A stretch of DNA of 64,000 nucleotides from Vibrio sp. LaRot3 (GTDB lineage: Bacteria; Pseudomonadota; Gammaproteobacteria; Enterobacterales; Vibrionaceae): NCBI RefSeq assembly GCF_027587025.1, contig NZ_JAPPTI010000001.1, positions 1,420,457 through 1,484,456 on the forward strand, written 5' to 3'. Of this stretch, positions 47,981 through 56,947 are shown in pieces (the stretch's first letter is position 1; each line of letters begins with the position of its first letter). Under the pieces are notes generated by a model. The model saw only the letters and a list, made by a program, of their open reading frames with translations. It was not told where the DNA came from and made no database searches. A program made the position numbers and the translations under genes.

Positions 47981-49387
47981 TTAGTTTGGAATATCAATCC
48001 CTGCATCTCGCATTTTTGCTAGCTTGTAGCGCAAAGTACGTGGACTAATACCTAATTTCTCAGCCATTTCCTTACGACGACCACCACACTCAACTAAAGT
48101 CTCAAGAATAATGGCGTATTCTTGGTCTCTTAGTTCATTACCTAGGCCTGATGCTGAAGGCAGTGTTTGAGAAGCCTCAGCTTCAGCCACAGGTTTAACT
48201 GTTGGCGTCGCGACATGACCCGTTTCAACCACGTGCTGAAGGCTAGTAGCATCTTGCCAATCAAGCCCTTCAAGGAGAATATGATCGCCTGTGATGTGGC
48301 TGTTTTCGCTCAAGATTAATGCTCGCTGCACGACATTATCTAGCTCGCGCACGTTACCAGGCCAAGGGTACGCTACCAACTTATTCAATGCTTCCTCATT
48401 AATAGTTGGAACTGGCATCCCCAATTTTTGGCAGTGACGCTCAACCAAATGTTTAGCAAGCGGTGCGATATCGCCTTTACGCTCACAAAGCGCAGGCCAT
48501 GCAATTGGGAATACATTTAAGCGGTAGTACAAGTCTTCACGGAAATTACCCTCTTGCACGTACTGCTTTAAGTCACGGTTACTGGTGGCCAGAACTCTGA
48601 CATCTAATTTGATGCTCTTACGGCTACCTAAACGCTCGACTTCTCTTTCTTGTAGCACACGTAAAAGTTTAGCTTGTAGATTGAGATCCATCTCACTAAT
48701 TTCATCGAGCAAGATGGTGCCGCCTTGAGCTTGTTCGAATTTACCCGGGCACGCTTGTACTGCACCAGTAAATGCGCCCTTCTCGTAACCAAATAAAGTG
48801 GCTTCCAACATATTGTCAGGAATGGCTGCACAGTTGATGGCAACAAAAGGGCCATCTTTGCGATTTGAAGCATTATGAATGTAGCGAGACATCACTTCTT
48901 TACCCGAACCACTCGGGCCAAGCACCATTACATTGGCATCGGTCTTTGCAACTTTATCTGCCAATGCGAGTAGTTTTAAGCTTTTCTCATCCGCCACTAC
49001 CGCATCACCGTTATCGTCAGACTTAACGGGCGCATAGCGGCTTACCATGTTAAGTAAAACTTCTGGAGCAAAAGGCTTCGCCATGTAATCAATCGCGCCA
49101 TCTTTCATAGCGGAAACGGCATCTTCAATGTTGGCGTAGGCCGTCATCAATAGCACTGGTAAATTTGGCCAATGCTGCTTGATGTTACGTAGAAGAGCTA
49201 AACCGCCCATACCGGCCATTTGCACGTCAGAGACCACGATATCTACGGCGTTGGACTTAAGTTTAACTAAGGCATCTTCAGCGCTGTCAGCTTCTAGCCA
49301 CTCATAACCTGCTAGGGCTAGAGTATCAACCAGTGCTTCGCGTAGACCTTCATCATCCTCTACGATAAGTACTTTGCTTTGAGCCAT
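47981..49387 (-). CDS. flrC: Sigma-54-dependent flagellar response regulator FlrC (FlaM)
   Basis: FlrC activates class III sigma-54 promoters after phosphorylation by FlrB. The receiver domain has Asp54 in VVSDVQMAGMGG, the phosphorylation residue in V. cholerae FlrC. The AAA+ domain has GPSGSGKE and the sigma-54 contact loop EKGAFTGA. The C-terminal Fis-type helix-turn-helix ends the protein (GGRRKEMAEKLGISPRTLRY). At 468 aa it is normal. It lies 2 bp after flrB, so the pair is one operon. Confidence 0.96.
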   Translation of the reverse strand: MAQSKVLIVEDDEGLREALVDTLALAGYEWLEADSAEDALVKLKSNAVDIVVSDVQMAGMGGLALLRNIKQHWPNLPVLLMTAYANIEDAVSAMKDGAIDYMAKPFAPEVLLNMVSRYAPVKSDDNGDAVVADEKSLKLLALADKVAKTDANVMVLGPSGSGKEVMSRYIHNASNRKDGPFVAINCAAIPDNMLEATLFGYEKGAFTGAVQACPGKFEQAQGGTILLDEISEMDLNLQAKLLRVLQEREVERLGSRKSIKLDVRVLATSNRDLKQYVQEGNFREDLYYRLNVFPIAWPALCERKGDIAPLAKHLVERHCQKLGMPVPTINEEALNKLVAYPWPGNVRELDNVVQRALILSENSHITGDHILLEGLDWQDATSLQHVVETGHVATPTVKPVAEAEASQTLPSASGLGNELRDQEYAIILETLVECGGRRKEMAEKLGISPRTLRYKLAKMRDAGIDIPN

Positions 49388-49389
49388 TG

Positions 49390-50445
49390 TTATTCTCCAG
49401 TCGTTACTGCTTGTTCAGGTGATATGCGTCGCTCTAATGGAATGCACATTGTAAAGCACGCCCCATCACCCTCTTCTGAAATAAGTTCTAACCTTCCATC
49501 ATGGGCACGGCACACCATTTGGACAACCGCTAAACCAAGGCCAGTACCTTGCGAGCGAGTTGTGAAGAAAGGTTCCATTATCTTTTGCTGCAATTCCTGC
49601 GGCACACCCGGCCCACTGTCTTGAACCGAGATTTTTAATTCGTTATTCACTGGACGGAAAAATACGTCCACTTGTGATTCTTTGCCTGCGATTTGAATCG
49701 CGTTCATCACTAAGTTACTTAATGCTGAAGCAATCGCATTGGCATTCCCCGTCAAGGTTGTTTCTTCTTGTTCAACCTCTAGGCAGTAGTCGATAGCATT
49801 ATTTTTAATTGCGGTTTCCACCATCGGAGAAAACTCTGCAATCAAATCCGACACTTTAAATGGCTTAACCACTTTGTTGTCGCCACCTTTAGCAAACAAC
49901 AGCATATCATTAACTTGTTTTTCAAGGTCATGCAGTCGATCAAGCAATTTGGTTTGAAAGCGATCTTTTGTTGCAGGAGGAAGATTCGGCGCACCTAAGT
50001 TCGCGGCATAAAGCATCGCACTTGAAAGCGGAGTCCGAACTTGGTGAGCCAGAGAAGCGACCATACGACCTAACGACGACAAACGCTGCAAGTCACTGAT
50101 GCGCGATTGCAACAGGCGAGTCTCAGTCAAATCAGTGACCAAAATAAGCTGACCCGTTGCAGAAGCTGAAATCGCCAATCTTACTTTGCGTCCATTACGC
50201 AAAGAGATCTCATGACCATCATCTTCTCGCGGCGCAAACGCCTGCTGAATCACCTCAAACCACTTCTGCCCCACTAGCGGCACTTCCAATAAGCGCAGCG
50301 CTTCAGGATTCGCTTCACGCACGACCCCTTGGGTATCGAGCAGAATCACGCCTGCAGGCATAACATCCAATACCTGTTGGTAACGTTCTACTTGCTCTTC
50401 TAAAGAGCCTAAATGGTGATTTTCGCTTTGCTGGCTAGATTGCAT
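49390..50445 (-). CDS. flrB: Flagellar sensor histidine kinase FlrB (FlaL)
   Basis: FlrB is a cytoplasmic kinase that phosphorylates FlrC. It has a PAS domain (about 18-110, YQQVLDVMPAGVILLDTQG), an H-box with His134 in ASLAHQVRTPL and a HATPase domain with LVMNAIQIAG (N box), DSGPGVP (G1) and GTGLGLAVV (G2). At 351 aa it is normal, with no membrane segment. A sigma-54 promoter lies within the 110-bp gap after flrA. Confidence 0.95.
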   Translation of the reverse strand: MQSSQQSENHHLGSLEEQVERYQQVLDVMPAGVILLDTQGVVREANPEALRLLEVPLVGQKWFEVIQQAFAPREDDGHEISLRNGRKVRLAISASATGQLILVTDLTETRLLQSRISDLQRLSSLGRMVASLAHQVRTPLSSAMLYAANLGAPNLPPATKDRFQTKLLDRLHDLEKQVNDMLLFAKGGDNKVVKPFKVSDLIAEFSPMVETAIKNNAIDYCLEVEQEETTLTGNANAIASALSNLVMNAIQIAGKESQVDVFFRPVNNELKISVQDSGPGVPQELQQKIMEPFFTTRSQGTGLGLAVVQMVCRAHDGRLELISEEGDGACFTMCIPLERRISPEQAVTTGE

Positions 50446-50470
50446 GTCGTTTTTTTGCCTCAGATACTAC

Positions 50471-50505
50471 AATGGCTTGAAATGCAAAATGCACGCCAAG
50501 CCATT
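50471..50505. repeat. Inverted repeat enclosing the flrB promoter
   Basis: AATGGCTTG (50471-50479) and CAAGCCATT (50497-50505) are perfect 9-base inverted arms 17 bases apart. The right arm overlaps the -24 element of the sigma-54 site. It could be a protein-binding palindrome or an RNA hairpin on readthrough from flrA. Confidence 0.7.
50483..50498 (-). promoter_or_regulatory. Sigma-54 promoter upstream of flrBC
   Basis: On the minus strand TGGCGT-GCATT-TTGCA matches the RpoN consensus with conserved GG/GC. Its place between flrA and flrB fits the known class II activation of flrBC by FlrA. Confidence 0.88.
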
Positions 50506-50555
50506 TTATTATATTTTACAATAAGTTAAGGTAAAGTCGATTTTTTGACAGCGCC

Positions 50556-52022
50556 TTATCTTTGTAAATTGTATTTGCGCATCTTCTCTACAAGAGTAGT
50601 ACGACGCATACCCAGCATATCCGCTGCACGAGCAACAACACCACCCTGCGCTTCAAGCGCTTGGTTAATCATTGTCACCTCTAGTTCAGCCAACATCTCT
50701 TTGAGATTCACCCCTTCAGGAGGCAGAGATTGCGGCGCGTTTTCGCTGCTAGGGAACAAGTCTGACTCGTCCAAATCAAAATCGTCAGAGAAGATATTCG
50801 CTAGCGCATCGCGCTCTTGCTCTTCAACGGAAATCACCGGATTGTATTCTGGTTGGAACTCAGGAATATCACTGTAACGATACTTAGTCGGTAGATGGTT
50901 TACATCCACTAAGCTATTTGGATACAGAATGATCATGCGTTCAACTAGGTTAGCTAGCTCACGCACGTTGCCCGGCCAATCATGCTCAGTCAATGAGTTA
51001 ATCGCTCGTGGAGTAAAACAGATAGGCTGAGCGCCTTCTGCTTCCATACGGGTCATTAACTCTTGAAGCAGTAATGGGATGTCTTCTTTACGCTCACGCA
51101 AAGCTGGCATCTCGATCGGGAAGACGTTGAGGCGATAGTATAAGTCTTCGCGGAACGACTCTTCGTTGATCATGGTATCAAGATTACGGTGTGTCGCCGC
51201 TATAATACGCACATCAGCACGAATGGTACTGTTACCACCTACACGCTCAAAACAGCGCTCTTGTAGAACACGCAGCAACTTAACCTGCATTGGCATCGGC
51301 ATATCACCGATTTCATCCAAAAACAGAGTTCCGCCTTCCGCAAGTTCAAAACGGCCTTTACGCGCGGTGATAGCACCGGTAAACGCCCCTTTTTCATGAC
51401 CGAACAGTTCGCTTTCTAAAAGATCTGGCGGAATCGCACCACAGTTAATTGGCACAAACGGCCCACCACGGCGTGATGAATGGTAGTGGATATTACGTGC
51501 GACCACTTCTTTACCAGTACCTGACTCACCCAGAATCAATACGTTCGCTTCCGTAGAAGAAACCTGCTCAATCAGGTGACGTACTTCTTTAATACCATGG
51601 CTTTGCCCGACTAGACTGCGAAATAAAGTGTTCTTACGAGCAGTAGAGACGACATTAACGCCTTTACGACCCAAAAAGTCTTTGCAGTGACGGAGCGCTT
51701 CGCTGAGCTGCGGGTAGTTCAATGGGAAAGCAAGATCACCAACATAGTTGGTAAAATCATCGACATTGCGAAACTCTTTGTTCGCAACCAAAAGAGGTAT
51801 GTGATTGGCACGCGCGAGGGCATCACCCAACTTTTTTGCTTCAGTGCTGTTAGATATAGAGCCAACAATGCATCCAGACCAAACTCCGGATAAATCTAAC
51901 GTATCAATTTGTGCGGCACTGATAACTTCGCACTGTTCACCAACGAACTCTAGAATACTAGATAAGGTCGCTTGTGCTTGCGCGTCGTCTTCAATTACAA
52001 GTAATTTTGCTAAACCTTGCAT
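50556..52022 (-). CDS. flrA: Flagellar master regulator FlrA (FlaK)
   Basis: FlrA is the sigma-54 activator at the top of the polar-flagellar hierarchy. It has a degenerate FleQ-type receiver (1-115), an AAA+ domain with Walker A GESGTGKE (165-172) and EKGAFTGA, and a Fis-type HTH at the C-terminus ([20 protein letters not shown]). Arg135 in LFRS and Arg176 match the V. cholerae residues needed for c-di-GMP binding, so inhibition by c-di-GMP is likely conserved. At 488 aa it is normal. It is transcribed alone after the fliS terminator. Confidence 0.97.
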   Translation of the reverse strand: MQGLAKLLVIEDDAQAQATLSSILEFVGEQCEVISAAQIDTLDLSGVWSGCIVGSISNSTEAKKLGDALARANHIPLLVANKEFRNVDDFTNYVGDLAFPLNYPQLSEALRHCKDFLGRKGVNVVSTARKNTLFRSLVGQSHGIKEVRHLIEQVSSTEANVLILGESGTGKEVVARNIHYHSSRRGGPFVPINCGAIPPDLLESELFGHEKGAFTGAITARKGRFELAEGGTLFLDEIGDMPMPMQVKLLRVLQERCFERVGGNSTIRADVRIIAATHRNLDTMINEESFREDLYYRLNVFPIEMPALRERKEDIPLLLQELMTRMEAEGAQPICFTPRAINSLTEHDWPGNVRELANLVERMIILYPNSLVDVNHLPTKYRYSDIPEFQPEYNPVISVEEQERDALANIFSDDFDLDESDLFPSSENAPQSLPPEGVNLKEMLAELEVTMINQALEAQGGVVARAADMLGMRRTTLVEKMRKYNLQR

Positions 52023-52134
52023 AGGTGAGAATGATTGCCTTCATTAAATACTTGGGGCTGCTGACATAATATGTAATTTGCTCTCTAACTTTGTTCGAGT
52101 AATTTTAACGATAGTCAAAATACAAATTTCAGCA

Positions 52135-52166
52135 ACAAAAAAAGCCACTAGGCTAGTTAGTGGCTT
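52135..52166 (-). terminator. Intrinsic terminator of the flaG-fliD-flaI-fliS transcript
   Basis: AAGCCACTA/TAGTGGCTT with a 7-nt loop and T7 read leftward lies about 115 bp after the fliS stop and before the flrA promoter region. Confidence 0.88.
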
Positions 52167-52279
52167 CTATTCTATTTGATAAAAAAAATAAGGCAACCAA
52201 GCAATTATGGGGTGTGATATTAACCCAAAGCTATTTTTTTTAAATATCCAAATAAAATAACACTTATTTAATAAATTGC

Positions 52280-52690
52280 TTACAAACCAACATCTTGCGC
52301 TGTTAAGTTATGAAACTCAGTTGGGATCTGTTCCCACGCAGATTTAATCTCGCGAATAATGTCGATAACATCGTCAATTGGCTGCGGATCGTTCTGATGA
52401 TTTGCCGCAGTAATTTGTGTAATCATGAATTCGTACAATTGATCCAAATTTTGAGCAATATCACCACCGTCGTCCATCGATAGACAACTGCGCAAGCTAA
52501 TAATGATATCTAGCGCTTTACCTAGACGCTCACCTTTCGCTGGAATATTACCTTGCTGCATTGCAGCTTTACCTTGAATCAAGCGCTCAATCGCACCAGA
52601 CATCAGCATCGTTACGATCTTATGCGGGGAGGCCGCACTGAGCTGGCTATCTACCGATACCTTCTTGTATGCCTGTAATGAACCGCGCAT
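52280..52690 (-). CDS. fliS: Flagellin chaperone FliS (FlaJ)
   Basis: FliS binds the C-terminus of flagellin to prevent early polymerisation. It is 136 aa, a four-helix protein starting MRGSLQAYKKVSVDSQLSAASPHKIV, which carries the conserved AYKKV and SPHKIV/MLMSGAIERL segments. It lies 11 bp after flaI. A roughly 115-base AT-rich 3' UTR follows before the terminator. Confidence 0.95.
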   Translation of the reverse strand: MRGSLQAYKKVSVDSQLSAASPHKIVTMLMSGAIERLIQGKAAMQQGNIPAKGERLGKALDIIISLRSCLSMDDGGDIAQNLDQLYEFMITQITAANHQNDPQPIDDVIDIIREIKSAWEQIPTEFHNLTAQDVGL

Positions 52691-52701
52691 AACATTCCTC
52701 T

Positions 52702-53025
52702 TTATAAAAACTTTTTGTATTGCTGAACCGACTTACTGCCGTGTCGATACTTATGTAGGGTCTGACCTATCGCTGCTGTCTGCTGCGCCATCAAGTCCAC
52801 CACTTCTTTAGTCAGAGCAATCGCCTTTTGCCATTGTTCTGTTTCTGCCAACTCAGGTGACTTTTTGACGTCGCTAATGATAGTTAGCAACAATTGTTCC
52901 CTTTTATCGACCAACGAATGAATTTCTTCAGTATCAATGTCAGCGGATGTAAGGGTGATTTTAATATTGCGATCGAGATCACTCAATAACTTTAGCTGTT
53001 CTAGGAAATTATTGGCCAAGAGCAT
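52702..53025 (-). CDS. flaI: Flagellar chaperone-like protein FlaI (FliT position)
   Basis: This is a 107-aa helical, charged protein in the place of FlaI in Vibrio polar-flagellar loci, where it is thought to act like FliT, the FliD chaperone. The sequence itself has few landmarks (LLSDLDRNIKITLTSADIDT). It starts inside the last codons of fliD (17-bp overlap) and ends 11 bp before fliS, so position gives most of the evidence. Confidence 0.85.
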   Translation of the reverse strand: MLLANNFLEQLKLLSDLDRNIKITLTSADIDTEEIHSLVDKREQLLLTIISDVKKSPELAETEQWQKAIALTKEVVDLMAQQTAAIGQTLHKYRHGSKSVQQYKKFL

Positions 53026-55048
53026 TCATCATCCCTGCCAATTGAGCTTGCATTTTACTGGTCGAATCTTGCATCGCAGAGAATTTAGCATGAGTTCGTT
53101 TCTCTAGACCTTCCATACGACGGTCTAACTTCACTTGATCATCTTGTAAACGATAGTTTCTTTCTACCAAGCTCTGTTCGCGGGTTCTTAGCGAACCTTG
53201 AACACCGGTAATGCCATGAATCGCATCTTCAACCTTTTTGGCAAAGCCTTGGTTGCCACCAAAGAAGTCTTCCAACTTACCAAAGTTGTTATTCAACTGC
53301 CTATCCAGCATGTTGTAATTGATCTCTAATGTACCTTGGCGAGTCGTGGTAATACCGAACTCGGTCAATGATTTTAGATCTTCTGGGGCAGGTTCAATCG
53401 ATGATGAGAACACAGACTTCAAACGAGAATCTGCGCTACGTACCGTACTATCTCCTGAAAGCGGCCCCGCTTGACCCGTTAATGGGTCTACACTTGCTAA
53501 GTCTTTAGATAGCTGATGGAACTGGTTGTAAGCGGCGACAAATTGTTCGATGTCTTCACGCACACCTTGTCGATCGTATTCAATATCGATTTCTGATGGT
53601 CGCTGAGTTGGGTCGCTGCGACCTTTCAAGGTTAAATCTACGCCATCAATGGCATCTTCAATAATGTTATTATTACTTGAGAGCTCGGCAACACCATCAA
53701 GCAACACTTTAGAATCTTGCGCCGCTTGCACTTGAGTCATGCCGCCATAGGCATCAAAAGATGATTGCGCGGCTTTTAGATCCGCTTGAGCTTTATCAAT
53801 ACGTTCTAAATATTCACGTTGCTCAGGCGGTAGCAAATCACGTTTGGCTTGCTTTGCTTGTGCATCATCAAGCTCACCAGCCGCGAGAGCAGCATCAATT
53901 TTATCGGCTTTCACTTTATCTGCCGCATCAATCATCGCCTGCTCTTGTGCCATTTGTTTATCGAGTGCTGCTTGTGCTTCTTTTGGCGTAACGTAAGAAT
54001 CGGTCAATGTGCCCGAAGCAGTATTCGACCATCCTGGCACATCACCCGCTTTTTCTTGCGCTTTTGAGTCTAGCTCTGGCTCTGGTTCCCAGTAAGAATC
54101 CAATAAAGTGCCTGATGCTGTTTCTGTCCAACCGGGAATACGGTCTTCAGGTTTAATATATTTGTTTGCAGCTTGGCCTGCGTTCGCAGCGGCAGTAAGT
54201 GCCGCGGATGACATTTCGTTAGTTGGTGTGATGTCTTTTGCCGCATTTGGGTCGACAACACTTGCCGCTTGCTTAGTGGTATCGGCAATTTCTTGATCGA
54301 CAACTTTTGCCGCATCGATATTCGCTTGGGCAATTCGGTCAGCGACCAATTGTTCTTCTGGTGTGAGCGGGCTGAGTAGCTCTTGAGCAGCCGCTCGGGC
54401 GCTTTCAAGGTCTTCTACTCGTTGCTCTAAGGTTTTGTATTCAAGACGTTTAAGCAGATTATCTGGCTTATCTGTCTCAACACTCATTTTAACGGCGTTG
54501 TCCTGACCTGATGCGTCAGAAGCAACGATAAGACGAGGGCCGTTGACATCATTGATAACAGAAGCACGCACTCCTGGGTTAGATTTAGTGCCGTTAATAC
54601 CACGGACAATATCACCTAACTTGGAGTGCTCTTTTACGTCAACAACGAACGACTTGCTGCCCATCGAAATACGCAACTTACCCGCGTTAAACTTGCCATC
54701 TTCTGGAAGTACATCAGAGGCAATCTTATGGCTTTGAGCAAGTTGCAACACATCGACAGCATAACGGCCTGCAATAGCTTCAGTTGTAGCGGTTGCTGAT
54801 ACTACGGTGTCATCAGTAGACTCCACCGTTCTCGCAGCAAACGCCTTTTCTTGACGGAAACTTGCCATCAAGTTTTTCATCGTATCCAGCGACTCTCTAA
54901 GCCGCCCATAAGCACTAATACTGGTATCAATTTCAGTGCGCTCATTGTCGATGCGCTGCTGCTTTGGAGTGCGCTCTGCATCGACAATTTTGCTCACCAT
55001 GGAATTGATATCCATGCCAGTATTCATCCCTATCGGGCCAAAACTCAT
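53009..55048 (-). CDS. fliD: Filament cap protein FliD (FlaH)
   Basis: FliD caps the filament and guides flagellin insertion. It is 679 aa, longer than enterobacterial FliD (about 470) but typical for Vibrio. The N-terminal FliD_N domain (about 10-110, GMDINSMVSKIVDAERTPKQ) and the C-terminal FliD_C domain (about 440-670) flank a variable acidic insert at about 200-430. Inside the insert a 15-residue segment is duplicated: PGWTETASGTLLDSY at 305-319 and PGWSNTASGTLTDSY at 338-352. It lies 20 bp after flaG and overlaps flaI. Confidence 0.95.
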   Translation of the reverse strand: MSFGPIGMNTGMDINSMVSKIVDAERTPKQQRIDNERTEIDTSISAYGRLRESLDTMKNLMASFRQEKAFAARTVESTDDTVVSATATTEAIAGRYAVDVLQLAQSHKIASDVLPEDGKFNAGKLRISMGSKSFVVDVKEHSKLGDIVRGINGTKSNPGVRASVINDVNGPRLIVASDASGQDNAVKMSVETDKPDNLLKRLEYKTLEQRVEDLESARAAAQELLSPLTPEEQLVADRIAQANIDAAKVVDQEIADTTKQAASVVDPNAAKDITPTNEMSSAALTAAANAGQAANKYIKPEDRIPGWTETASGTLLDSYWEPEPELDSKAQEKAGDVPGWSNTASGTLTDSYVTPKEAQAALDKQMAQEQAMIDAADKVKADKIDAALAAGELDDAQAKQAKRDLLPPEQREYLERIDKAQADLKAAQSSFDAYGGMTQVQAAQDSKVLLDGVAELSSNNNIIEDAIDGVDLTLKGRSDPTQRPSEIDIEYDRQGVREDIEQFVAAYNQFHQLSKDLASVDPLTGQAGPLSGDSTVRSADSRLKSVFSSSIEPAPEDLKSLTEFGITTTRQGTLEINYNMLDRQLNNNFGKLEDFFGGNQGFAKKVEDAIHGITGVQGSLRTREQSLVERNYRLQDDQVKLDRRMEGLEKRTHAKFSAMQDSTSKMQAQLAGMMNALGQ

Positions 55049-55068
55049 CTAATCACCTCAAAATACGA

Positions 55069-55497
55069 TTACACCTTATCGATCACCAAGCCCGATGAAT
55101 ACCGAGCAGTTTGTTCTCTAAGGCGTCGCAAGACTTCCAACATTTCCTCATCGGGTATCTGACGAATTATCTCACCAGTGCTTTCTTCAAAAATGGTGAC
55201 GACATCTCGACCTGATTCTTCATCGACTCGAAAAGATAAACTGGTGTTGATTGAAGAGATAAACTCGTTCATCTGTTCAACCACCTTTTCACGCTCTTGC
55301 TCAGATAGCTTCTGCCTAACTTGCATGGCTTCGGCTGTCTGTTCGACTGAACGTGATGCCAACTGATCTAATTCTGTTGCCACATCCTTCTTCGAAGGTA
55401 AGGAAACTCCTTGCGGATTATCATATCCCGAAGCAATTTTAGTGCCACTTTGTGAGCCATAAGACTGGATGTTCGACGTGTAGGATGGTATCTCCAT
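55069..55497 (-). CDS. flaG: Flagellar protein FlaG
   Basis: This is a 142-aa protein with a variable N-terminus and the conserved C-terminal FlaG domain (about 75-135, SLSFRVDEESGRDVVTIFEE and IRQIPDEEMLEVL). FlaG affects filament length in several polar flagellates; its mechanism is unclear. It follows flaA by 72 bp. A GTAGCTC/GAGCTAC hairpin without T run lies in that gap, and no separate promoter is obvious, so it may be expressed by readthrough. Confidence 0.93.
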   Translation of the reverse strand: MEIPSYTSNIQSYGSQSGTKIASGYDNPQGVSLPSKKDVATELDQLASRSVEQTAEAMQVRQKLSEQEREKVVEQMNEFISSINTSLSFRVDEESGRDVVTIFEESTGEIIRQIPDEEMLEVLRRLREQTARYSSGLVIDKV

Positions 55498-55569
55498 AAC
55501 AATCTCCCTTCCACCTCATAGGTTGGTAGCTCAAACGAGCTACGCATCCTAGTCAGCTCGGCTGTTACT

Positions 55570-56703
55570 TTAACCCAATAGGCTTAGTGCTGCAGTTGGA
55601 GTCTGCTTAGCTTGTGCCAATACTGACGTACTCGCCTGCTGTAGGATCTGAGATTTCGTCATTTGGGTTGTTTCTTTTGCGTAGTCAGTATCACGAATAC
55701 GGCCACGCGATGCGTTTACGTTCTCGTTGATATTGTCTAGGTTGTTGATCGCATGATCAAAACGGTTTTGGAATGCACCTAATGATGCACGTTGGCTATC
55801 AACCGATTTCAATGCGCCGTCAATAACAGATACAGCAAGTTGTGAGCCAGCTACTGTTGATACATCAATATCAGCCACTGTCACATCTTGTGCAGCACCA
55901 AAGCCAAGGTCAGTACCTAGACCACCAGCAATAGTAACATTACCGTCGACTTTATTGGTTGCGGCGAATAACTGCATTTTACCATCTTCACCAACCGATG
56001 CTTTCACATCTTCACTTTGGCCGTTGATGTAAGTTGCAAGCTGCTCAACATCATCGCCAACTTTAGCGTCAATGCTGATAGATTGAGCGTCACCATGCAC
56101 ATCAGTATAGCTAAGCGTTATGTCAGTCGTACCCGCTTGCACGCGCCAATCTGCTGCTTTACCTGTCGTTGCTGTGTATGACTTACCACCCATCTCAGCC
56201 GTATCTGAGCGCATATTACTCATGGTTAGCTGTACTGCTTCACCAGAGCCAGCACCAATCTGGAATGATTGGCTACCGTATTTACCGTTCAGTAGTTTGT
56301 TACCACCAAATGACGTCGTTTCCGCAATACGGTTTAACTCATCATTTAACGCAGTCACTTCTTCTTGAATCGCTACACGCTCCGAACGAGAGTTCGAACC
56401 ATTTGATGATTGCAGCGATAGATCACGCATACGTTGCAGAATGTTGGTGGTTTCATTCATCGCACCTTCTGCTGTTTGCGCAATAGAAATACCATCGTTG
56501 GCATTTCGAACGGCAACATCTAGGCCACGGCTTTGTGACGTTAGGCGGTTAGAGATTTGCAGACCTGCTGCATCATCTTTCGCGCTGTTGATTTTATAAC
56601 CAGACGACAAACGTTCCATAGACTTTTGCATACCATCAGTAGCATTGTTTACGTAACGCTGTGCGGTCATCGCGGACACATTCGTATTCACGTTGATTGC
56701 CAT
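55570..56703 (-). CDS. flaA: Flagellin FlaA
   Basis: This is a polar filament subunit of 377 aa. The N-terminal D0/D1 ([40 protein letters not shown]) and C-terminal D1/D0 ([20 protein letters not shown], ending LSLLG) are conserved, and the central region (about 175-280) is variable. The name follows the Vibrio order flaF-flaB-flaA-flaG and could differ by species. A consensus sigma-28 promoter lies about 80-105 bp upstream. No cysteine is present. Confidence 0.93.
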   Translation of the reverse strand: MAINVNTNVSAMTAQRYVNNATDGMQKSMERLSSGYKINSAKDDAAGLQISNRLTSQSRGLDVAVRNANDGISIAQTAEGAMNETTNILQRMRDLSLQSSNGSNSRSERVAIQEEVTALNDELNRIAETTSFGGNKLLNGKYGSQSFQIGAGSGEAVQLTMSNMRSDTAEMGGKSYTATTGKAADWRVQAGTTDITLSYTDVHGDAQSISIDAKVGDDVEQLATYINGQSEDVKASVGEDGKMQLFAATNKVDGNVTIAGGLGTDLGFGAAQDVTVADIDVSTVAGSQLAVSVIDGALKSVDSQRASLGAFQNRFDHAINNLDNINENVNASRGRIRDTDYAKETTQMTKSQILQQASTSVLAQAKQTPTAALSLLG

Positions 56704-56783
56704 ATTTTGATCTCCTTAGGCATTGGGGAATGCATCTCAGTGTCTCTCACCTCACTTTGACGCATCTCATTTCTCTCAATCCT

Positions 56784-56810
56784 TTAACGGCGAGAGGAAT
56801 ATAACCTTTA
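56784..56810 (-). promoter_or_regulatory. Sigma-28 promoter of flaA
   Basis: On the minus strand TAAAGGTT-N11-GCCGTTAA matches the FliA consensus TAAAGTTT-N11-GCCGATAA with two mismatches and perfect spacing. Confidence 0.88.
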
Positions 56811-56903
56811 GAGAAAAATTTAATTTTTTTAGATTTTATTTACTGGCATCGATAAAACGTGACCCGCTTCTAGTTGATGATGAAATCCACAACCGTTAGA
56901 TAC

Positions 56904-56935
56904 AAAAAAATCCAGCCGAAGCTGGATTTTTATAT
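56904..56935 (-). terminator. Intrinsic terminator of flaB
   Basis: AAAATCCAGC-N4-GCTGGATTTT with T7 read leftward ends flaB ahead of the flaA promoter, so the flagellins are separate transcripts. Confidence 0.88.
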
Positions 56936-56947
56936 TTGGGACTCTGA

